In this document: positions 49,782 to 63,100 of the stretch, piece by piece
Numbering within the stretch: the stretch's first letter is position 1
How the letters are laid out: each line of letters begins with the position of its first letter
Position numbers and translations under genes: made by a program
Origin: Adenanthera pavonina
Taxonomy: Eukaryota; Streptophyta; Magnoliopsida; Fabales; Fabaceae
DNA: 64,000 bases
NCBI GenBank assembly: GCA_026686845.1
Contig: JAIVEN010000028.1
Location: 8,943,001-9,007,000, forward strand
Direction of reading: 5' to 3'
The notes under the pieces: model-generated
Databases searched by the model: none
What the model was told of the DNA's origin: nothing
What the model saw: the letters and a program-made list of their open reading frames with translations, nothing else

Positions 49782-52700
49782 TGTCAGGTATTTTATTCTT
49801 GACATAATTTACAAACCTGAGCCATCTGAAATTATATAATGAATCTCCATATCTGCAATTGATATTACTAATTCTAATTCTAATGTATCCTATCATTTAG
49901 TGTCAATGATTCTCCACTATAGATTATTTGTTCCCATGTTATCACTATTTATAGTTTGTACATGACTGGGAGATTTATTTAAGTGAGTGATTAGTTTAAA
50001 AGTTTTAATAATGAAGTCTTCCTTTTGATGTCAAAGGGGGTTACAAATAGAGCATAAAGGCTTGTACAAAGTACAAATCCGGGGAGTTTTATTGAAGTCT
50101 TTGATTTTTATCTGAGAGTTTTCTTTGGCTTGAACTCTACCAGTCTAGCTTCCCTGCCCCCTCCCTTCAACCGTGTGAGCAAAAACAAAGTGACATGATT
50201 TTATAATGTTTACTTATTGGTCCCATGTACTTTCTAGGTCTTTATTTATATTTATATGAGTCAATTTGCATTGCAACCACCCTTTTTTAAGTCTCTTTTT
50301 TGTTTTAATTTTTAATTTGTGGCTGAGCTAGAGTTTGCCAAAGTCCAAGGCCCACTTCCCAACTTGTCTAAGATAAGTTTATATTATTTATTTATTTTAT
50401 TTTATTTACTTCAAAACAAGTTTGTTTTCTTGTTTCACGATGTAACGAAAGTATAGAATTTGTGGCTATTTGCTAATTATTTTGATAAAGAACTATATCT
50501 ATAGGTTGACCCACATGTGTACGCATGTGCTCTTGGCTATTCAACCTCACGATAGTTACAACTTCCCTCCATTCTTGTTAAGACACGTTCTGTTAATGTG
50601 ATATGCGTAGTCATGCGGTAAACATGTCCATAGAGACATTAATTATCAAGTCTCATGCAATACAATCATATTTTACCCTCTCGTTAAATATATTTAATTT
50701 TAATTTGGATCTTTAGAACCAGATGAATAAAATACTTTCCAGGGTTATTTGTTATATTCTTGATGAGTGGCTTCTTTTAGGGCAATGAAATGGGAAAGGA
50801 TTTATTTTATTTTAAATCATTTGAATTATGGTTGTCACCAAGGACGCAATTCCAGCCACCCATCGTTATTAAGCATCAAATTGGTTTAATAACAATTATT
50901 TATTTTCTTTAGCACCTTGATCAGTTTTTTAGTTTTTCACTCTCTCCGGTCCTATATATAAGATCTTTTATCTTGATTCTAAATATAAGACCATTTACAA
51001 TATATGAGATAGTATTTATTATATATTTTCAAAAAAGGCCCTATTTAATGTATCAAAAAAGAAAGAGAAAAAGATTAAATAAGGGTAATTTTGGAAAAAT
51101 ATTGAGATTTTTGAAAAAATTAAGATAATTAATTAGTTTTAATTTTAATTCTTAATCTGTGTGATTTGATTAAAAGCGTCTTATATTAAAAATCAGATAA
51201 AATATTTTTTAATGTAAAGCTGGATTAGACTCGGTCGAAGAGCAAAGCCCACTTGCCAACTCTAGTCAACATAAATTTATATTATTTATTTAGGTGAAAA
51301 TCTACTTGTAGTCCCTTAACTATGATACGAGTTTTATTTTGCTTCTTTAATTCTTTTAAAGTTTTATTATAACCCTTTATGTTTTAAAACGTAATCCAAG
51401 TTTTTGATTGTTTACTTCATTATATAAGTTAGTGGAAAATGTTGACTCAGTATATTGGAAAGTATTTGAAAAAAGAAACAACTTCTTGTTAATTTTATAA
51501 TTATAATGGTTAGCTAAAAAATCTTAAAATTATTTCAAAGTCTCAAAATAGTAATTATAACTTAAAATAAGTATAAATATGTTCAATTGCATTAATTTTT
51601 CCTTACTACAAGTGCAACACACATATGGAAGCCTGGCGATTCAATTCAGGTTTTATTCGTAAGGTTATAATAGTTTATTTTAATATTTTAAAATATTCTA
51701 TCTATAACAATATTTTTTGCCAATGATTATAATTATAAGATTAATAAATTTATAACAATATTAATAAATTGTCTTTTTAGTTGGATAAAATAGGCTTTGG
51801 CATTTATTTATTTAATTTTCGTTTCTTCAAAACAATTATATTTTATTGTTTCATGATGAAAGAAAAGTAAGGGTTGTTTGGTATGAGAAGTTAAACTTCA
51901 TAGAAAATAGATTAACTGATATTACTTGGTTTTCAAAAAAAAATATGTAACATTTTAGAAAGTTAGACTGGTTTAACTTAGGAAGTTGTATTTTTCAAAT
52001 AAACCCAAAGAAAGTACTGCTTCTTAAGTAAATTATCATATTTTTAAAAAATTCCTTTATACTAAGTTTCATATTGATAAAAATGATATTTATGAATTTC
52101 ATATTAAAATGTATTAACAAGTTAGACTATGAAAAGTTCTAGTAATTATTGGTGTTATAATTTTGGCCAAAAAGACTATTGGTGTTATAATTGAAAAATA
52201 AATTATTAATTGACATAACAATATAGTACCATCATGTCATCTTGATAAATAGCCTATAAAAATTCTATATTTACAAATTTTCTTCTTTGAGTAAGAAATT
52301 ATCATGTTGCATTTCAGTTTGAGAATTTTCTTTTATATTTTTCATCAATTTCTTTCTTGGTTTTAGTTATTTTTATTGGTTTCATTTTTTTACATCGAAT
52401 ATTGTGTAAAACAATATATGTACTAGTTATTTTTTTTACGTCGAATATTGTGTAAAAGTCTTCAGCCACTTGCCAACTTGTTGTCCGCCACATAAATCTG
52501 AACATTTGAGTTTTTCCCCCACTTTTCATGCAAAGAACAATTATGCTTTCTTGTTGCATTTTTTTTTTTTAACCATGATATAGAGACCAAATAATTTTCG
52601 TTCACCACCGCATGCTAATTAATTAAAGAACAGAACTACGTTTACTTGTTAACTAAAAGAAAAGAAAAAGAAAAAGAAAAAACTATGTTTAACCTTCTCT

Positions 52701-53288
52701 TGGGAGCCAAGTCGACACAAGATGCAAGGACACAAGATGCGTGGTCTCCGACACCGAGGTCTCCGCTCCATTATTCAAGTATTTTATTATATTTTTTTTT
52801 CTTTTTTCAGTGGGTATGAAAATTATCTCCAATAAAAATAGAAAAGAAATATTTTAAATGATAGAGATCATCAAAATGAATTTTTTATCTCTTAATAAAG
52901 TATTTTCTATATAAATAATTACAAATTAAATTCAGGATAACTTATTTAAGACATTAATTACCTTAGTATATTTAATTCTTTTTTTTCTGAAAAAAAAAAT
53001 ACTTACATTGAATACCTCTTAAATAATGTGGTTACCATGTTACAATTCTAGTTTTTATCATCATGCTGGTATTTGCTGTAATAATGTGGATTGGATTAGG
53101 AAGAATCCCATTAATTTAGTAGTGGCTGCTCAGGTATGGACACAGTAAATTTAGTTTTGCCTTATGTTTTGTCATGGTATTCAATGCTTTTAGAATTTTG
53201 TATTGATGCATCAAGTTGGTATTGCAAATAGATGGTTGGGATATACTCTTACTAAATCCAAATCCCAAACACACATAGCTAGGATAGT
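49782..53288. other. Unassigned AT-rich DNA with small repeats
   Basis: No supported gene. Visible details: a 21-base direct repeat (ATCGAATATTGTGTAAAA core) at 52391 and 52437; a GGTGTTATAATT repeat at 52152 and 52180; an AAAAG microsatellite at 52660-52681; and a Stowaway-like end at 50939. Confidence 0.35.
50939..51215. repeat. Possible Stowaway-like MITE remnant
   Basis: CTCTCTCCGGTCCTATATATAAGA resembles the terminal motif of Stowaway MITEs (CTCCCTCCGTCCC...ATAAG). An inverted TCTTATATTAAAAATCAG near 51179 could be the other side. The full right terminus is missing. Confidence 0.35.
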
Positions 53289-55687
53289 TGTCACACCTTA
53301 ACCTTAGGAACCATTTACTATTCATTATTAGTAATTTAGATTCCAATTAGATGTATTTGGAAGTAAATTTGGGCCAAATTCAAAAATTCCCAAAATTTAC
53401 CAAAAGTCACTATTCATTTGGTAAATATAAAAATTTGGCTGAACTTTGAAAAATCATAACTAATTCTAGAAAAATCATCTAAGGGTGGTTCAAATTGTTG
53501 TATTCATCTCTTAAAATACTCTATAAGGGAAAAATATTAATTTGGAATTTTATTAGGCAGATTGCTACAGTAAATTTCGTGAATTTACTTGCAATTTTAC
53601 CCTAATTTTTCCAAATTTCATTCCCTAAAATTCCATAATACCATACATTCAATGGTAGTCACATAACACATATAAAATTGATCCAAAACATACTTTTATT
53701 CATCATCTAGGAGTCACACATAATTTACATATTGTGACATAAAATGTCATTATATTTGATACTACATAAGTATCCAAAATACCCTTCCTATTTCTAAACA
53801 TTTCTTCATGGATCCTCCTTTATCTCCTTGCCTTTCACATGATTTGAACCTAATCATGGTTAGATATTTGGTGGGGTGAGATTTAAGAAAATCCCAATAA
53901 CATCATAATCTCATTCTTAGCATAATATTTAAAAATAATTGCAAGAAACATGATTTCATTTTGGCATGGTAACATTTAGGATCAAAAGGCATCTTTTAGC
54001 ATGTTCATCATGTTCTTCACATGTTCATGCTTGTTCATGCAAAATTCATAGCATATTCATCATTCTTTCACCATTTTGATCCAACATCATCATCATATTC
54101 ATATCATAAACATGTTTTCTACCTACCAATCATAGAAATACAAGATCTAAACAATCATTTAGAAATAAAATACAAGAAAGGGAAAAGATGTTACCTTAAA
54201 CTTGCAAATTTCCTTTCCTCTTCTCCTCCTTCTCTCTATAACTCACTCTCTCACTAATATATGGTGGAATTTCGTTTTTGGGTGTGAATAATGGAGGGGA
54301 GGAAGAGCCTATTTATAGACAACAAGAATCAACTCCATCCATTTGATTAACTTTTGATCCAAGGGCCAAAATTGCACTACATCATCTCTTTTCTCCACCA
54401 TACACCTAATTTCTTCACATAATTGTTATCTAATTAATTTCCCCTCTCTTGTCATTAATTTGGATGCCACTGTTATCTCCAAATAAGGTAAATATTGCAT
54501 CATTATGCTGACATAAGCTTACTTCATCCAAACCTCCAATTTTGACACATAATCTTTGAAATAGTGCCATGCATGGTGGTTAACTCCTCTCCACTCCTTT
54601 TGCACGAAATTTTGAGTCCATATTCAGCCCAATATGATGCCTTTAATTATTTGGGCTTAAACCATCTAATTCTAGGCCCAATTTCAACATATACCGGGTT
54701 TTCGGGCTCTAATTATGTAAATTTTGTCTGGTAAAATTTTTCATGCATAAATATATTTAAAAAAATGAATTTCAAACTCATTATGACCTTAATTAATCAT
54801 TTCTAAGCCCATATAATTTATTTTAGAAGATATTTTACCTTATTGGGCTCTAACCGAAAACACCGATAAAATTAGTGCTGATTAGTTTTTCCTGTAACTT
54901 CTCTGCATAGAGGATTATTATAAACCTTCTAATATTATTTTAAACTTATTCTTTATTATTTCATAGTCTACTGGGTCGCCTATAATTTAATTAGCCTGGA
55001 AATCGGGTGAATTGGGTTCATTGGGCTCTTTATCCTTTCTTGACATCATTTGAGCTATTCTTATCAATAATACTTCTGGGTTTTCCAAAAATCATCCCTA
55101 GCCTATTAGGGTTTTCTACACCTTTATTGGGCCTCCATGAATAGTACTTTTGGCCCATTAAGAAACCGGTGCAGTCTTACTGGGCCCGGACTCCAATTTT
55201 GGCCCAATATCCATTAGACCGATTCTATGGCTATTCAAACCTTATAGAAAAATCCAGTATCTCTTTTTATGCCCTAATATATCTGAGTTTCCTAATCTAG
55301 ACTTATTTTCTAATTCTTATTAATTTACAGATTATGGAACTTCAGATCAATTTTCTGCCCAATATATCTATTTTCTGGTTTTACTTATTAGAGTATAATT
55401 TCTTACGAGAATTTTCTTGAATCACCTCCTATAACCAGTCTTAGCAAATACTGGACAGATGATTTGTTTGAGAAAATGACACCTATGTCCCCTTTTTTGT
55501 CTTTTTGCTAATATTTAATATTTTCAATTATGCCATCCAAGTTTCTTTGCAATTTGGTCCCTGATCATCCTTTGCAATTTAGTCCCTACTTTGATCTACA
55601 TAAGATATTTAAGCTCCTTTAATTCTAATTATGTAGTAATTATCTAAACTAGAATTCAAACAAAATTATAAAAATTTAGATGTTACA
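53289..55687 (-). mobile_element. Family B solo LTR with near-perfect target duplication
   Basis: Starts TGTCACACC and ends GATGTTACA on the + strand, flanked by ATAGT and AAAGT (4 of 5). Length 2399 bp. It sits just upstream of the hydrolase pseudogene. Confidence 0.82.
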
Positions 55688-55878
55688 AAAGTCCTATATA
55701 AGAACATAAGAATGCCAAAAACAAGGAATGATACTTTTCAAGAACCTTTGAATTTTATCATTCCAATTACGCTGCTCAATGCCCACCCTTTTATTCCCTT
55801 TTCATTGTATGAATACATACAGACACATATTCTTTTTAATAGAATTTGGGCTCATAATTTGTTGCTTGCTTTGTACAG

Positions 55879-56896
55879 GGGACTTATTCTTCTCATGCAT
55901 GGACTTAATGAACATAGGTTTGTAGTTTGTGCTTAATTCAAGTTGGTAACCCTTTCAGTTCTTATAATCCTTGATGTGATTTTGAAGCCATTCCCATTAT
56001 TCTATAACAGTGGCAGGTATAATGATTTTTGCAAAGAAGTTGAATGCTAATCACTTCAAGGTTTATGGGATGGATTGGATTGGTAAGCCAAAACAGCTTG
56101 CATTCCTTGGTAGTTTTCCTTCACAGCATACTTGAGTTGTGCTCTATTATATAATTCTAAAATTTGGCTTTTGAAAAAGAGAATAGACGTAAGGAAACAT
56201 GATAATATGCTATCTAGTTCTTCTTTATTGATCAACCTTTGTTTTAGGTTCTTGTATGCGGATTCAAATATATTCATATTTAGGACCAACATTATTTTAT
56301 TTTCCTTATTCATTTATCATCTGCACCATTATTACTTAAAATTCAAAGTCGTGTCTAAACACAATCAGAAGCAAATGATAGAAAATACTAAACCGCTAGA
56401 AGGGCATTTCTTATGTTTATTAACAAGATCGAATTTTATTTTCTTTCTTGACACTACGATATGAATCCTTTTCTCAGACCATGATGTAATTTGTTAATTC
56501 ATTATAAGTTCTCTGATGAAAAGATCTGGGGAGAGATAAATGGTAACAAATTGGCTTATTTTTTAGGCCATGGTGGAAGTAATGGGTTGCATGCATATGT
56601 ACATTCTCTTGATGACGGTGTTTCTGACATGGTATGTTCTCAAATCTACAAGGATTTTAAAGAATGTTGTTTAATTAAACGGTGCTATGGTTCTTGTCAT
56701 AAAGTGGATAGAAAGAACAAATGTTTTAAACTTTATTTCTGGCCTTACAGTTGTCATTCTAATTAAGAACAATTTCTTTCTCACACTGCAGAGAGTTTTT
56801 CTTGAGAAGATTCTTATTGAAAATCCTAGGCTTTCCTATTTTTGCTTCGGACACTCAATAGGTGGAGACATTATTCTTAAGGCATATTTAGTATAA
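55879..56896 (+). pseudogene. Truncated monoacylglycerol lipase-like alpha/beta hydrolase, four exons visible
   Basis: Exon 55879-55917 (acceptor TTGTACAG, donor GTTTGT) ends in MHGLNEH. Exon 56011-56082 continues SGRYNDF...HFKVYGMDWI. Exon 56567-56631 gives GHGGSNGLHAYVHSLDD. Exon 56792-56896 gives RVFLEKIL and the nucleophile elbow FGHSIGGDIILKA, then a stop. Splice phases agree at every join. This is the signature of plant monoacylglycerol lipase / caffeoylshikimate-esterase-like hydrolases (HGLNEHSGRY, GHGGSDGLHGYVPSLD, GHSTGG). One extra T in exon 56011-56082 shifts the frame. The first exon and everything after the nucleophile, including the catalytic Asp and His, are missing. A family B LTR lies 190 bases upstream. 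Confidence 0.85.
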
Positions 56897-57309
56897 AAAA
56901 AATTTCTATAGGCTAAGTTAAACATTGCTTTTTGAATTCTCAATGAATTGCATTTTTTTTAGTTTTTTGAGGAAGAAAACAAATAGGTAAGTAATAGGTA
57001 AGTAGGAAATTCTTTATTAGGAATTTTTTTTTATTTTTGGAAAGACATGTTTCAGTTGGATCTATCTTCGAAGCTACTTTATAATAGTTATTGTTATGTA
57101 ATATTTGCTTGCTTGCAATTGTGTGACACATTTTTGGGGAAATTGTTAAAGTATGCTTTTGTTGACATCAGTGATATTCAATTGTTTCATTGCCCATAAA
57201 TGACATTTTTGGTTCAAAGGGTTCTTATTGTGAATATTTTGGTACAGTTCTAAATTAGAATTAGAACTAACAGGATTGCATATATATAATTTTTTAAAAT
57301 AAAAATTCT
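56897..57309. other. Unassigned DNA after the hydrolase relic
   Basis: No continuation of the hydrolase exons is visible. Contains a duplicated TAGGTAAGTA (56985-57003). Confidence 0.3.
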
Positions 57310-57437
57310 CACTTTCTAGGACTGCTGTGAGCCACAACAATCCTAAAAAGTCCACTTTTTATGGCTATTATGGCTCATAATAGTCCTAAAAAGGAGATTT
57401 TCTAGGACTGTTGTTAGCACAACACTCCTAGGAAGTG
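57310..57437. mobile_element. Small CACTA-like inverted-repeat element
   Basis: Termini CACTTTCTAGGA and TCCTAGGAAGTG are inverted repeats with one mismatch. Inside, short units alternate in direct and inverted orientation (TAGGACTGYTGT and ACAACAATCCTA), which is typical of CACTA subterminal regions. No matching 3-bp duplication was seen, so it may be a terminal fragment rather than a complete MITE. Confidence 0.5.
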
Positions 57438-57669
57438 AGGGCCTGTTTGGTAGCAGTTTTTAAAAACAGTTTTTTGTTCTTAAGAACAAAAAAAATGAAA
57501 AAACCATTTGATAAGCTATGTTTTGGGTTAAATGTTCTAAAAACTGAAAACAGATAAGTGTTTTAGGAAACAAAAAATAGAGAACATATATGAGTTGTTT
57601 TGTGGTGTTTTTTTGTTCTCCAAAATGGTAAAACATGGAGAACGCTTTTCATTAATGGCATATCTATGA

Positions 57670-58852
57670 TTTTGAACAAATTGTGTAATAACCCTTGAAC
57701 CACATTGTCATCGACCCCAACCCAAGTAGACCGAAGCACTCAGCCATCTTCTCTCCAACTCTGCCATTTTTTCTTCCACCAGGCCGCCATCCTCTGTCCT
57801 TTCTTCATTTGCCGTCAATAAGCCCTTCTTTCTTATCAGTAGGCTCCTCTTCTTTCCCTATGTTTTGCTGTTATTTCCTTAGCTCCCATCCTCCTTTCTT
57901 CACATCCTGTGCTTTGATTCAATTGTAAGTCCTTAGTCCTTTTTCTCAGCTTCAAATCCAGCTTCAATCCCCCTTTTGGATTCAAGTTTCAACCATGATT
58001 TGTAAGTCACCGTAATGCCTTCAAAAGCTTCTTTCTTCTCATCTTGTATCTTGGTTCAGCTCTAAGTTTTAGCTTTCATGTTTTTTCTCAGCTTCAAGTT
58101 CAACTTCAGCCTCTCTTCCAGCTCCAAGTTTTAGCCTCGATCTGTAAGTGAATGTGTTGCTTTCAATTTTTATGTATATCTCTAGCATGCTCTTAATTTC
58201 TATCATTTTATATAAGTAATTAGAGACTTGAAAAGCTTCTTAGGTTGTTCTTATTTGTTTGTTTTGACTTCCACTGCATGACATTTAAATCTGATGTGTT
58301 TAGGATCAGTGTTAAGAATGAGTTTCAAAGCATTATCACTTAATATTGATCTTAGTTGTGTATGGGATAATCTTCTTGCTCTATTCTGAAGAATGGAGAA
58401 TTATTTAAGTTGCTTGTTACTTTAGGAATTTATCTTGTAGTTAATCTCTGTTTCTAGAATATTACAAATAAGAGAAGGTATGTAGGACTAGGCTATATTT
58501 ATGTCCAACCCATAAGTTCTGCCAATTAGAAATTTGGAGTATCTTTTCAAAATTATGGCTATACTCCTAGGTGAGGATTTTAGCATTCCAGATATGCTCG
58601 TGTGTATGTAATGCTGATAGCCATTTTCCTCTTACCGTAATATATGTTCGAATATAGAAAGCTTAATAATCAAGGTCTTTAAAGAACACATTTCAAATTA
58701 ACTATTATGCTTAGAAGTGCTTCATTCAAGCGATCTCTTTTGAGGTTTGGATTATACTTGGCTCATGGCAATTTTGGCCAGAATAACATCTGGTTCATCA
58801 TTAAACCAATTGAACTCAAAAATCTAAAGTCGGCAAGGACAATTATAAGGGC
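57670..58852 (+). other. Possible noncoding leader of the Harbinger element
   Basis: Pyrimidine-rich sequence with repeated CAGCTTCAA / CAGCTCYAAGTTTTAGC blocks and donor-like TTTGTAAGT and TCTGTAAGT. It could be 5' leader with introns. No protein is supported. Confidence 0.25.
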
Positions 58853-59449
58853 ATGTTTAGAGTGAAAGTAATTCTTCAATGTAGGATGTCATCTAGGCAA
58901 CTTCATGGACCTAGTTCTTTCTATCTGGCACCCCTTAGATTGTTGTTTCAGTGTTTTGGCATGACTTATTCTATTGGTTTTTTAAAAATTATTGAAACTT
59001 GTTTGAAATTGGATGCTAAGAATTTCAATAACACTTTTTTTTCATACGAAACACCATTAGTTCCATCAATAATAAACTTTAATGACTTGATCATAAATAG
59101 TTATATGGCATTGGGCGATTGTTTAGAGGGTATGGTTATGGTAGTGATAGTGATAGTGCAGTACATTGCCTTGAATTTAGTTTATCATTTTGCCCCAGTG
59201 GTGTCTTGGAGAAAGCATCGAGGAAGTATTTATCCTCATAGCATTGCTATATTCATTTTTAATATCTATCACTGGGTGATGATTCAATGTAACTATCTTG
59301 GTAGCCAAGACTACTGTAATGTATATGAACTTAATGAAAGTTGTTCATTTAAGCTGATTTTTGTAATGCATCAATCTATTTTAAAGAATCTAGCATTATT
59401 GAAAAAGCTCAACCTTGCTGATGGTCGAGTCGCTCATTGTTGGTGTTGA
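58853..59449 (+). CDS. Unrecognised 198-codon open frame
   Basis: The longest open frame in the window that I cannot assign to a known element. The product would be hydrophobic, with two candidate membrane stretches (about residues 95-112, VMVVIVIVQYIALNLVYH, and 130-145, IAIFIFNIYHWVMI), and it has many Cys. There is no known motif. It lies between the possible Harbinger left end and the Myb-like gene, on the same strand, and its ATG overlaps the alternative terminus at 58849. It may be chance in intronic DNA. Confidence 0.2.
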   Translation: MFRVKVILQCRMSSRQLHGPSSFYLAPLRLLFQCFGMTYSIGFLKIIETCLKLDAKNFNNTFFSYETPLVPSIINFNDLIINSYMALGDCLEGMVMVVIVIVQYIALNLVYHFAPVVSWRKHRGSIYPHSIAIFIFNIYHWVMIQCNYLGSQDYCNVYELNESCSFKLIFVMHQSILKNLALLKKLNLADGRVAHCWC

Positions 59450-60106
59450 GCATTCCTATCATTTAAAGGAGTAAATTATAACTGTATGTCGATTGCGTAA
59501 TTCCTAAATTCCCCCTATTTTCATTGTGGAATATCATATGATTATGTATTAATTTATTATGTATTAATTTTATTGTTTTCCCCTATTGTCGTTGAGCATC
59601 GAGGACTATTTTTTTTTATTTCCATGTAGTATGCTATATTTATTATGTATTAATTTTATTGTTTTCCTCCTCAATTTTATTGTTCCAGTCCTAATCATTT
59701 TCACTATTCACAAAGTCCTTTACTTTCATCCTTAGTAAATCATCACTAGGTCTGGTACTGTATTTATTTAATAAAATTTCACCATTAATCCTACCAACAA
59801 TCTGTCCAGAAACAAGCCTTCTGTCCATTTCTCACATCCCAAGCAACATTATTATGCATTTCATCTACTTGATAAGTTGTTGTTTTTGTTGTTGTTGTTG
59901 TTATTGTTATTGTTGTTGTTGTTATTAGTAGTAGTAGTAGTAATAGTAGTAGGATAGTGTCATAGGCAATTTAGTGAGATTGGGAGGACATGGTCTTTTT
60001 ATTCCTTTAAGTCTTAATTAAGGCTACCTTGTGTTCTTCACATAAAACTCTATTAATGTTTATGGTTTGATTGTGTCTTTGAATGATTGAATCTTGTATA
60101 TTATAG
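59450..60106. repeat. Noncoding DNA with simple repeats
   Basis: (GTT)n/(ATT)n passing into (AGT)n at about 59880-59951. A TATTATGTATTAATTTTATTGTTTTCC unit is present twice (about 59549 and 59640). Confidence 0.7.
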
Positions 60107-63100
60107 ATGGCAACTAGTGGGTCAATAGAAGTTTCAGAAAATGCAATTTGGCCAAAGCTTGTAATTAAATAGTTCACAAACATTATGATTGAAGAAGTGA
60201 ACAAAGAAAATTACAACAACGGTATGTTTTCACAGAAAGTTTGGAAGGTATATTAGGAAAGTTGAATGTTATGAGTAGGTGCTCCTTTCATGAGAAACAA
60301 ATTAAGCAAAAGTATAATAGGTTGCAAGCAAAGCATAGAGATTTTTCTTTGTTGCTACAACACACTGGATTTGGTTGGAATCCTGAAACCAACACAGTAA
60401 CTGCTAATGAAAGATGTTGGAGAGATTATATTTTGGTATGTAACCATTTGAAATTTCTTCCTACATTGTATATGTATATTAGCTAGATTATTGATTGTAT
60501 ATATTTTTATAGGCACATCCTGAAGCTGCTCAATTCAAGAAGCAGGGGTTGGAACTTTATCAATTGTTAGGCATAATCTTTAATAGAAGCACTGCTACTG
60601 GTGTACTTCATCATTCATCTACTCAAGATCCACCAAATTCTTCAGATGAGATTCAACATCAAGATGAATATCTGAATGATGGGATTCCTGTAGACCTGGA
60701 AAATGATGATGACATTGATGAAGATATCACCGAGCATGTGACACGAAGTGGAAAGCACATTATTCAGCAACTTGATCGAAAGAAAAAAGAGAGAGTGTAG
60801 GTCTAATCAATTGAGTGAAGCACTTCAAGCAATGTTTAAGGCATCTAATGCAAGGGTAGAAGCTCACCTAGCTAAAGTTGAGATGTTAAGAGTAAAGAGC
60901 ACAGAAGCTAGTAGTGTTGGACCCACATCAATTGATTATTCTATTGCCAAATGTGTTGTTGTTCTTAATGAGCTTCAAGATATGTCCAATGTAGTTTAGG
61001 TGAAGGCAATGGATAAATTTATTGATCCTGCTTGGAGGGTGTAACACCCTTCATGTTATCTTGCTTGGCATTATATTTAGGATCGGAGGAAACAGGACGG
61101 ATGAAGACTCAAGTGGAGTCTAGAAGGGCTCCGTAGCGCGATGAGAGGCATTCCAGTAGCGTTGTTTTAGCTAAAATCGGTGGAGCCGCAGCGAGGTATG
61201 CTGAGGCCACGGTGAGATTCAAGATTTTTGTTTAAATCTAAATCATTTCGGACGATCGGAAAGAAAGAAAACGGAGGGAGCAACGAGGAGCTGAGCTAGG
61301 GTTCATGATGTTTCAGCATTTAGGAGTGATTTTCAGACCTCAGGAGCTTGGATTCAAGCTGGTAAGTGTTCTCTACTCCTTTCTCTCTATTTTCTTCGGT
61401 TGGAAATTTGGGGTTTTCGGTTTTGTGATTGGATCTTTTGTTCTAGCCAAAATCCACCGATTGAAATGGATGAAATGAGGTCAATGAAGTGTGTTTTGTT
61501 GTCATTGTTGCTTGGGTGTGAGTTTTGAAGGGATTATATGTGTTTAAAGCTTAACCCTAGATTGTTTTCAGTTAGAGCTCTTGGGAATCTGAAGTGTATG
61601 TGATTTAGTAGTGTATGAATGGTCCCTAAGAACTTATTGATGCATGAAAGAGGTGTTGGAACCTTAGGTTAGGCTAAAACGGTTAAATTGTGGAATTTGG
61701 ATGTTTGGTATATTGTGTTAATGGAAAAATTGTGGTATTGTTAAGGTTGTTTGCCTACTCAGAGAAGGCTAGTTGTGGGATTGGTGTCCAAGAAAGCTTG
61801 TGGAACTCATGTAAGAGTGGTATTGACAACCTGAGGTAACCGAGTGTTTGTTTATATTGTATTGTAGATATTGTATGATAGTATGTATGTTTCTATATAT
61901 ATATATATGCATGTCTTTTTCATATCATGATATTGATGTATTTGTGTGTACTGTTCTTATATATCATGGTATGTATACAGTTAGATGATGATGATGATAT
62001 TTATATGATATGACATTATGATGATTATATGATGATACATGAGTATCACCACATGGAATTGTGAGATTTTGATATATGACGGATAGTGGTGATAACGATA
62101 TGATGTATGATGATATATATATAAATGTTAGGGAGGATAAGGTTAGATATATATATATATATTAGGGAGGATAAGGTTGGATATATATATGTTAGGGAGG
62201 ATAAGGATGAATGATATATATGTTAGGGAGAATAAGGATGGGAGTCCCTGTGAGGGTAACATGCATACCATTCATTTCACATTGCATTCATGTGTTGCAT
62301 GAGTTATAGGTATGTATATATATGTTTATGTGTGTGGTTGTCCTCGGTTATTGAGACATTGTCTCACATCCCTCTCCCATGAACTAACCTTTCAGGTGAT
62401 GGTTCTGGCACTAGTCCTGAGAAGACACGGGAGTAGCAGCATACGTTGGATTAGTCTATGTAGTATTTGTGTATTATATATTATATCTTGTGCCAAGTAG
62501 GATAGAATGGTTTGTAATGAATATTTGGTTATGGATATGGATTGTAAGGATGGTATGAATGTATGTATGGCTATTCTTTTTGGTTGCATGGTTTTGGTTG
62601 TTATGAAGTAGTATGTTAGTGTTTGTGAGCCCCGAGTGGTTTTGGGTCTTGTGGCGTGTTTGAGGGCCTGTAGTCCGTATTGTATTGTTTGGGTTCCAAG
62701 GGGTCCAATCTCAAAGGAATGATTCCTTTATGGTGAAACCTCTTTGGACAAGTTGATTTTGGGGTTTTGAACCTGTAAAAATGGTCTTTAAGCGACCAGT
62801 TGCCTTTGATAGTAATTGGAGGTTGTTAGTAGTGAGTTTTGGTCAACAAGTGGCCAAAACTGTGTCAGGAGTCCAAAATCTCTATATGGAGTTAGATTGA
62901 GATGAAAGTGGTGTCTATGGTTAGATTGGAACTAGATTGACTTGTAGGAGTTGGAATCAAGTCATTCGGAGGTCGGAGCACAAAGTTATGCTCGTCGGAA
63001 ATTCATCCCAGAGTGTGGAAATTGCTGATATAGGATATCAGCATGGGGCGCCACGGCTTCAGAGTCCAGGCAGCGGCGGTAGTGAGGTAGTAGCGATGTA

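Noticed and set aside
57695..57928. 77-codon Pro/Ser/Phe-rich frame as a gene
   Set aside because: Pyrimidine-rich leader-like DNA; more consistent with noncoding sequence of the Harbinger element.
60007..60204. - strand frame of 65 codons
   Set aside because: Antisense to the start of the Myb/SANT-like gene.
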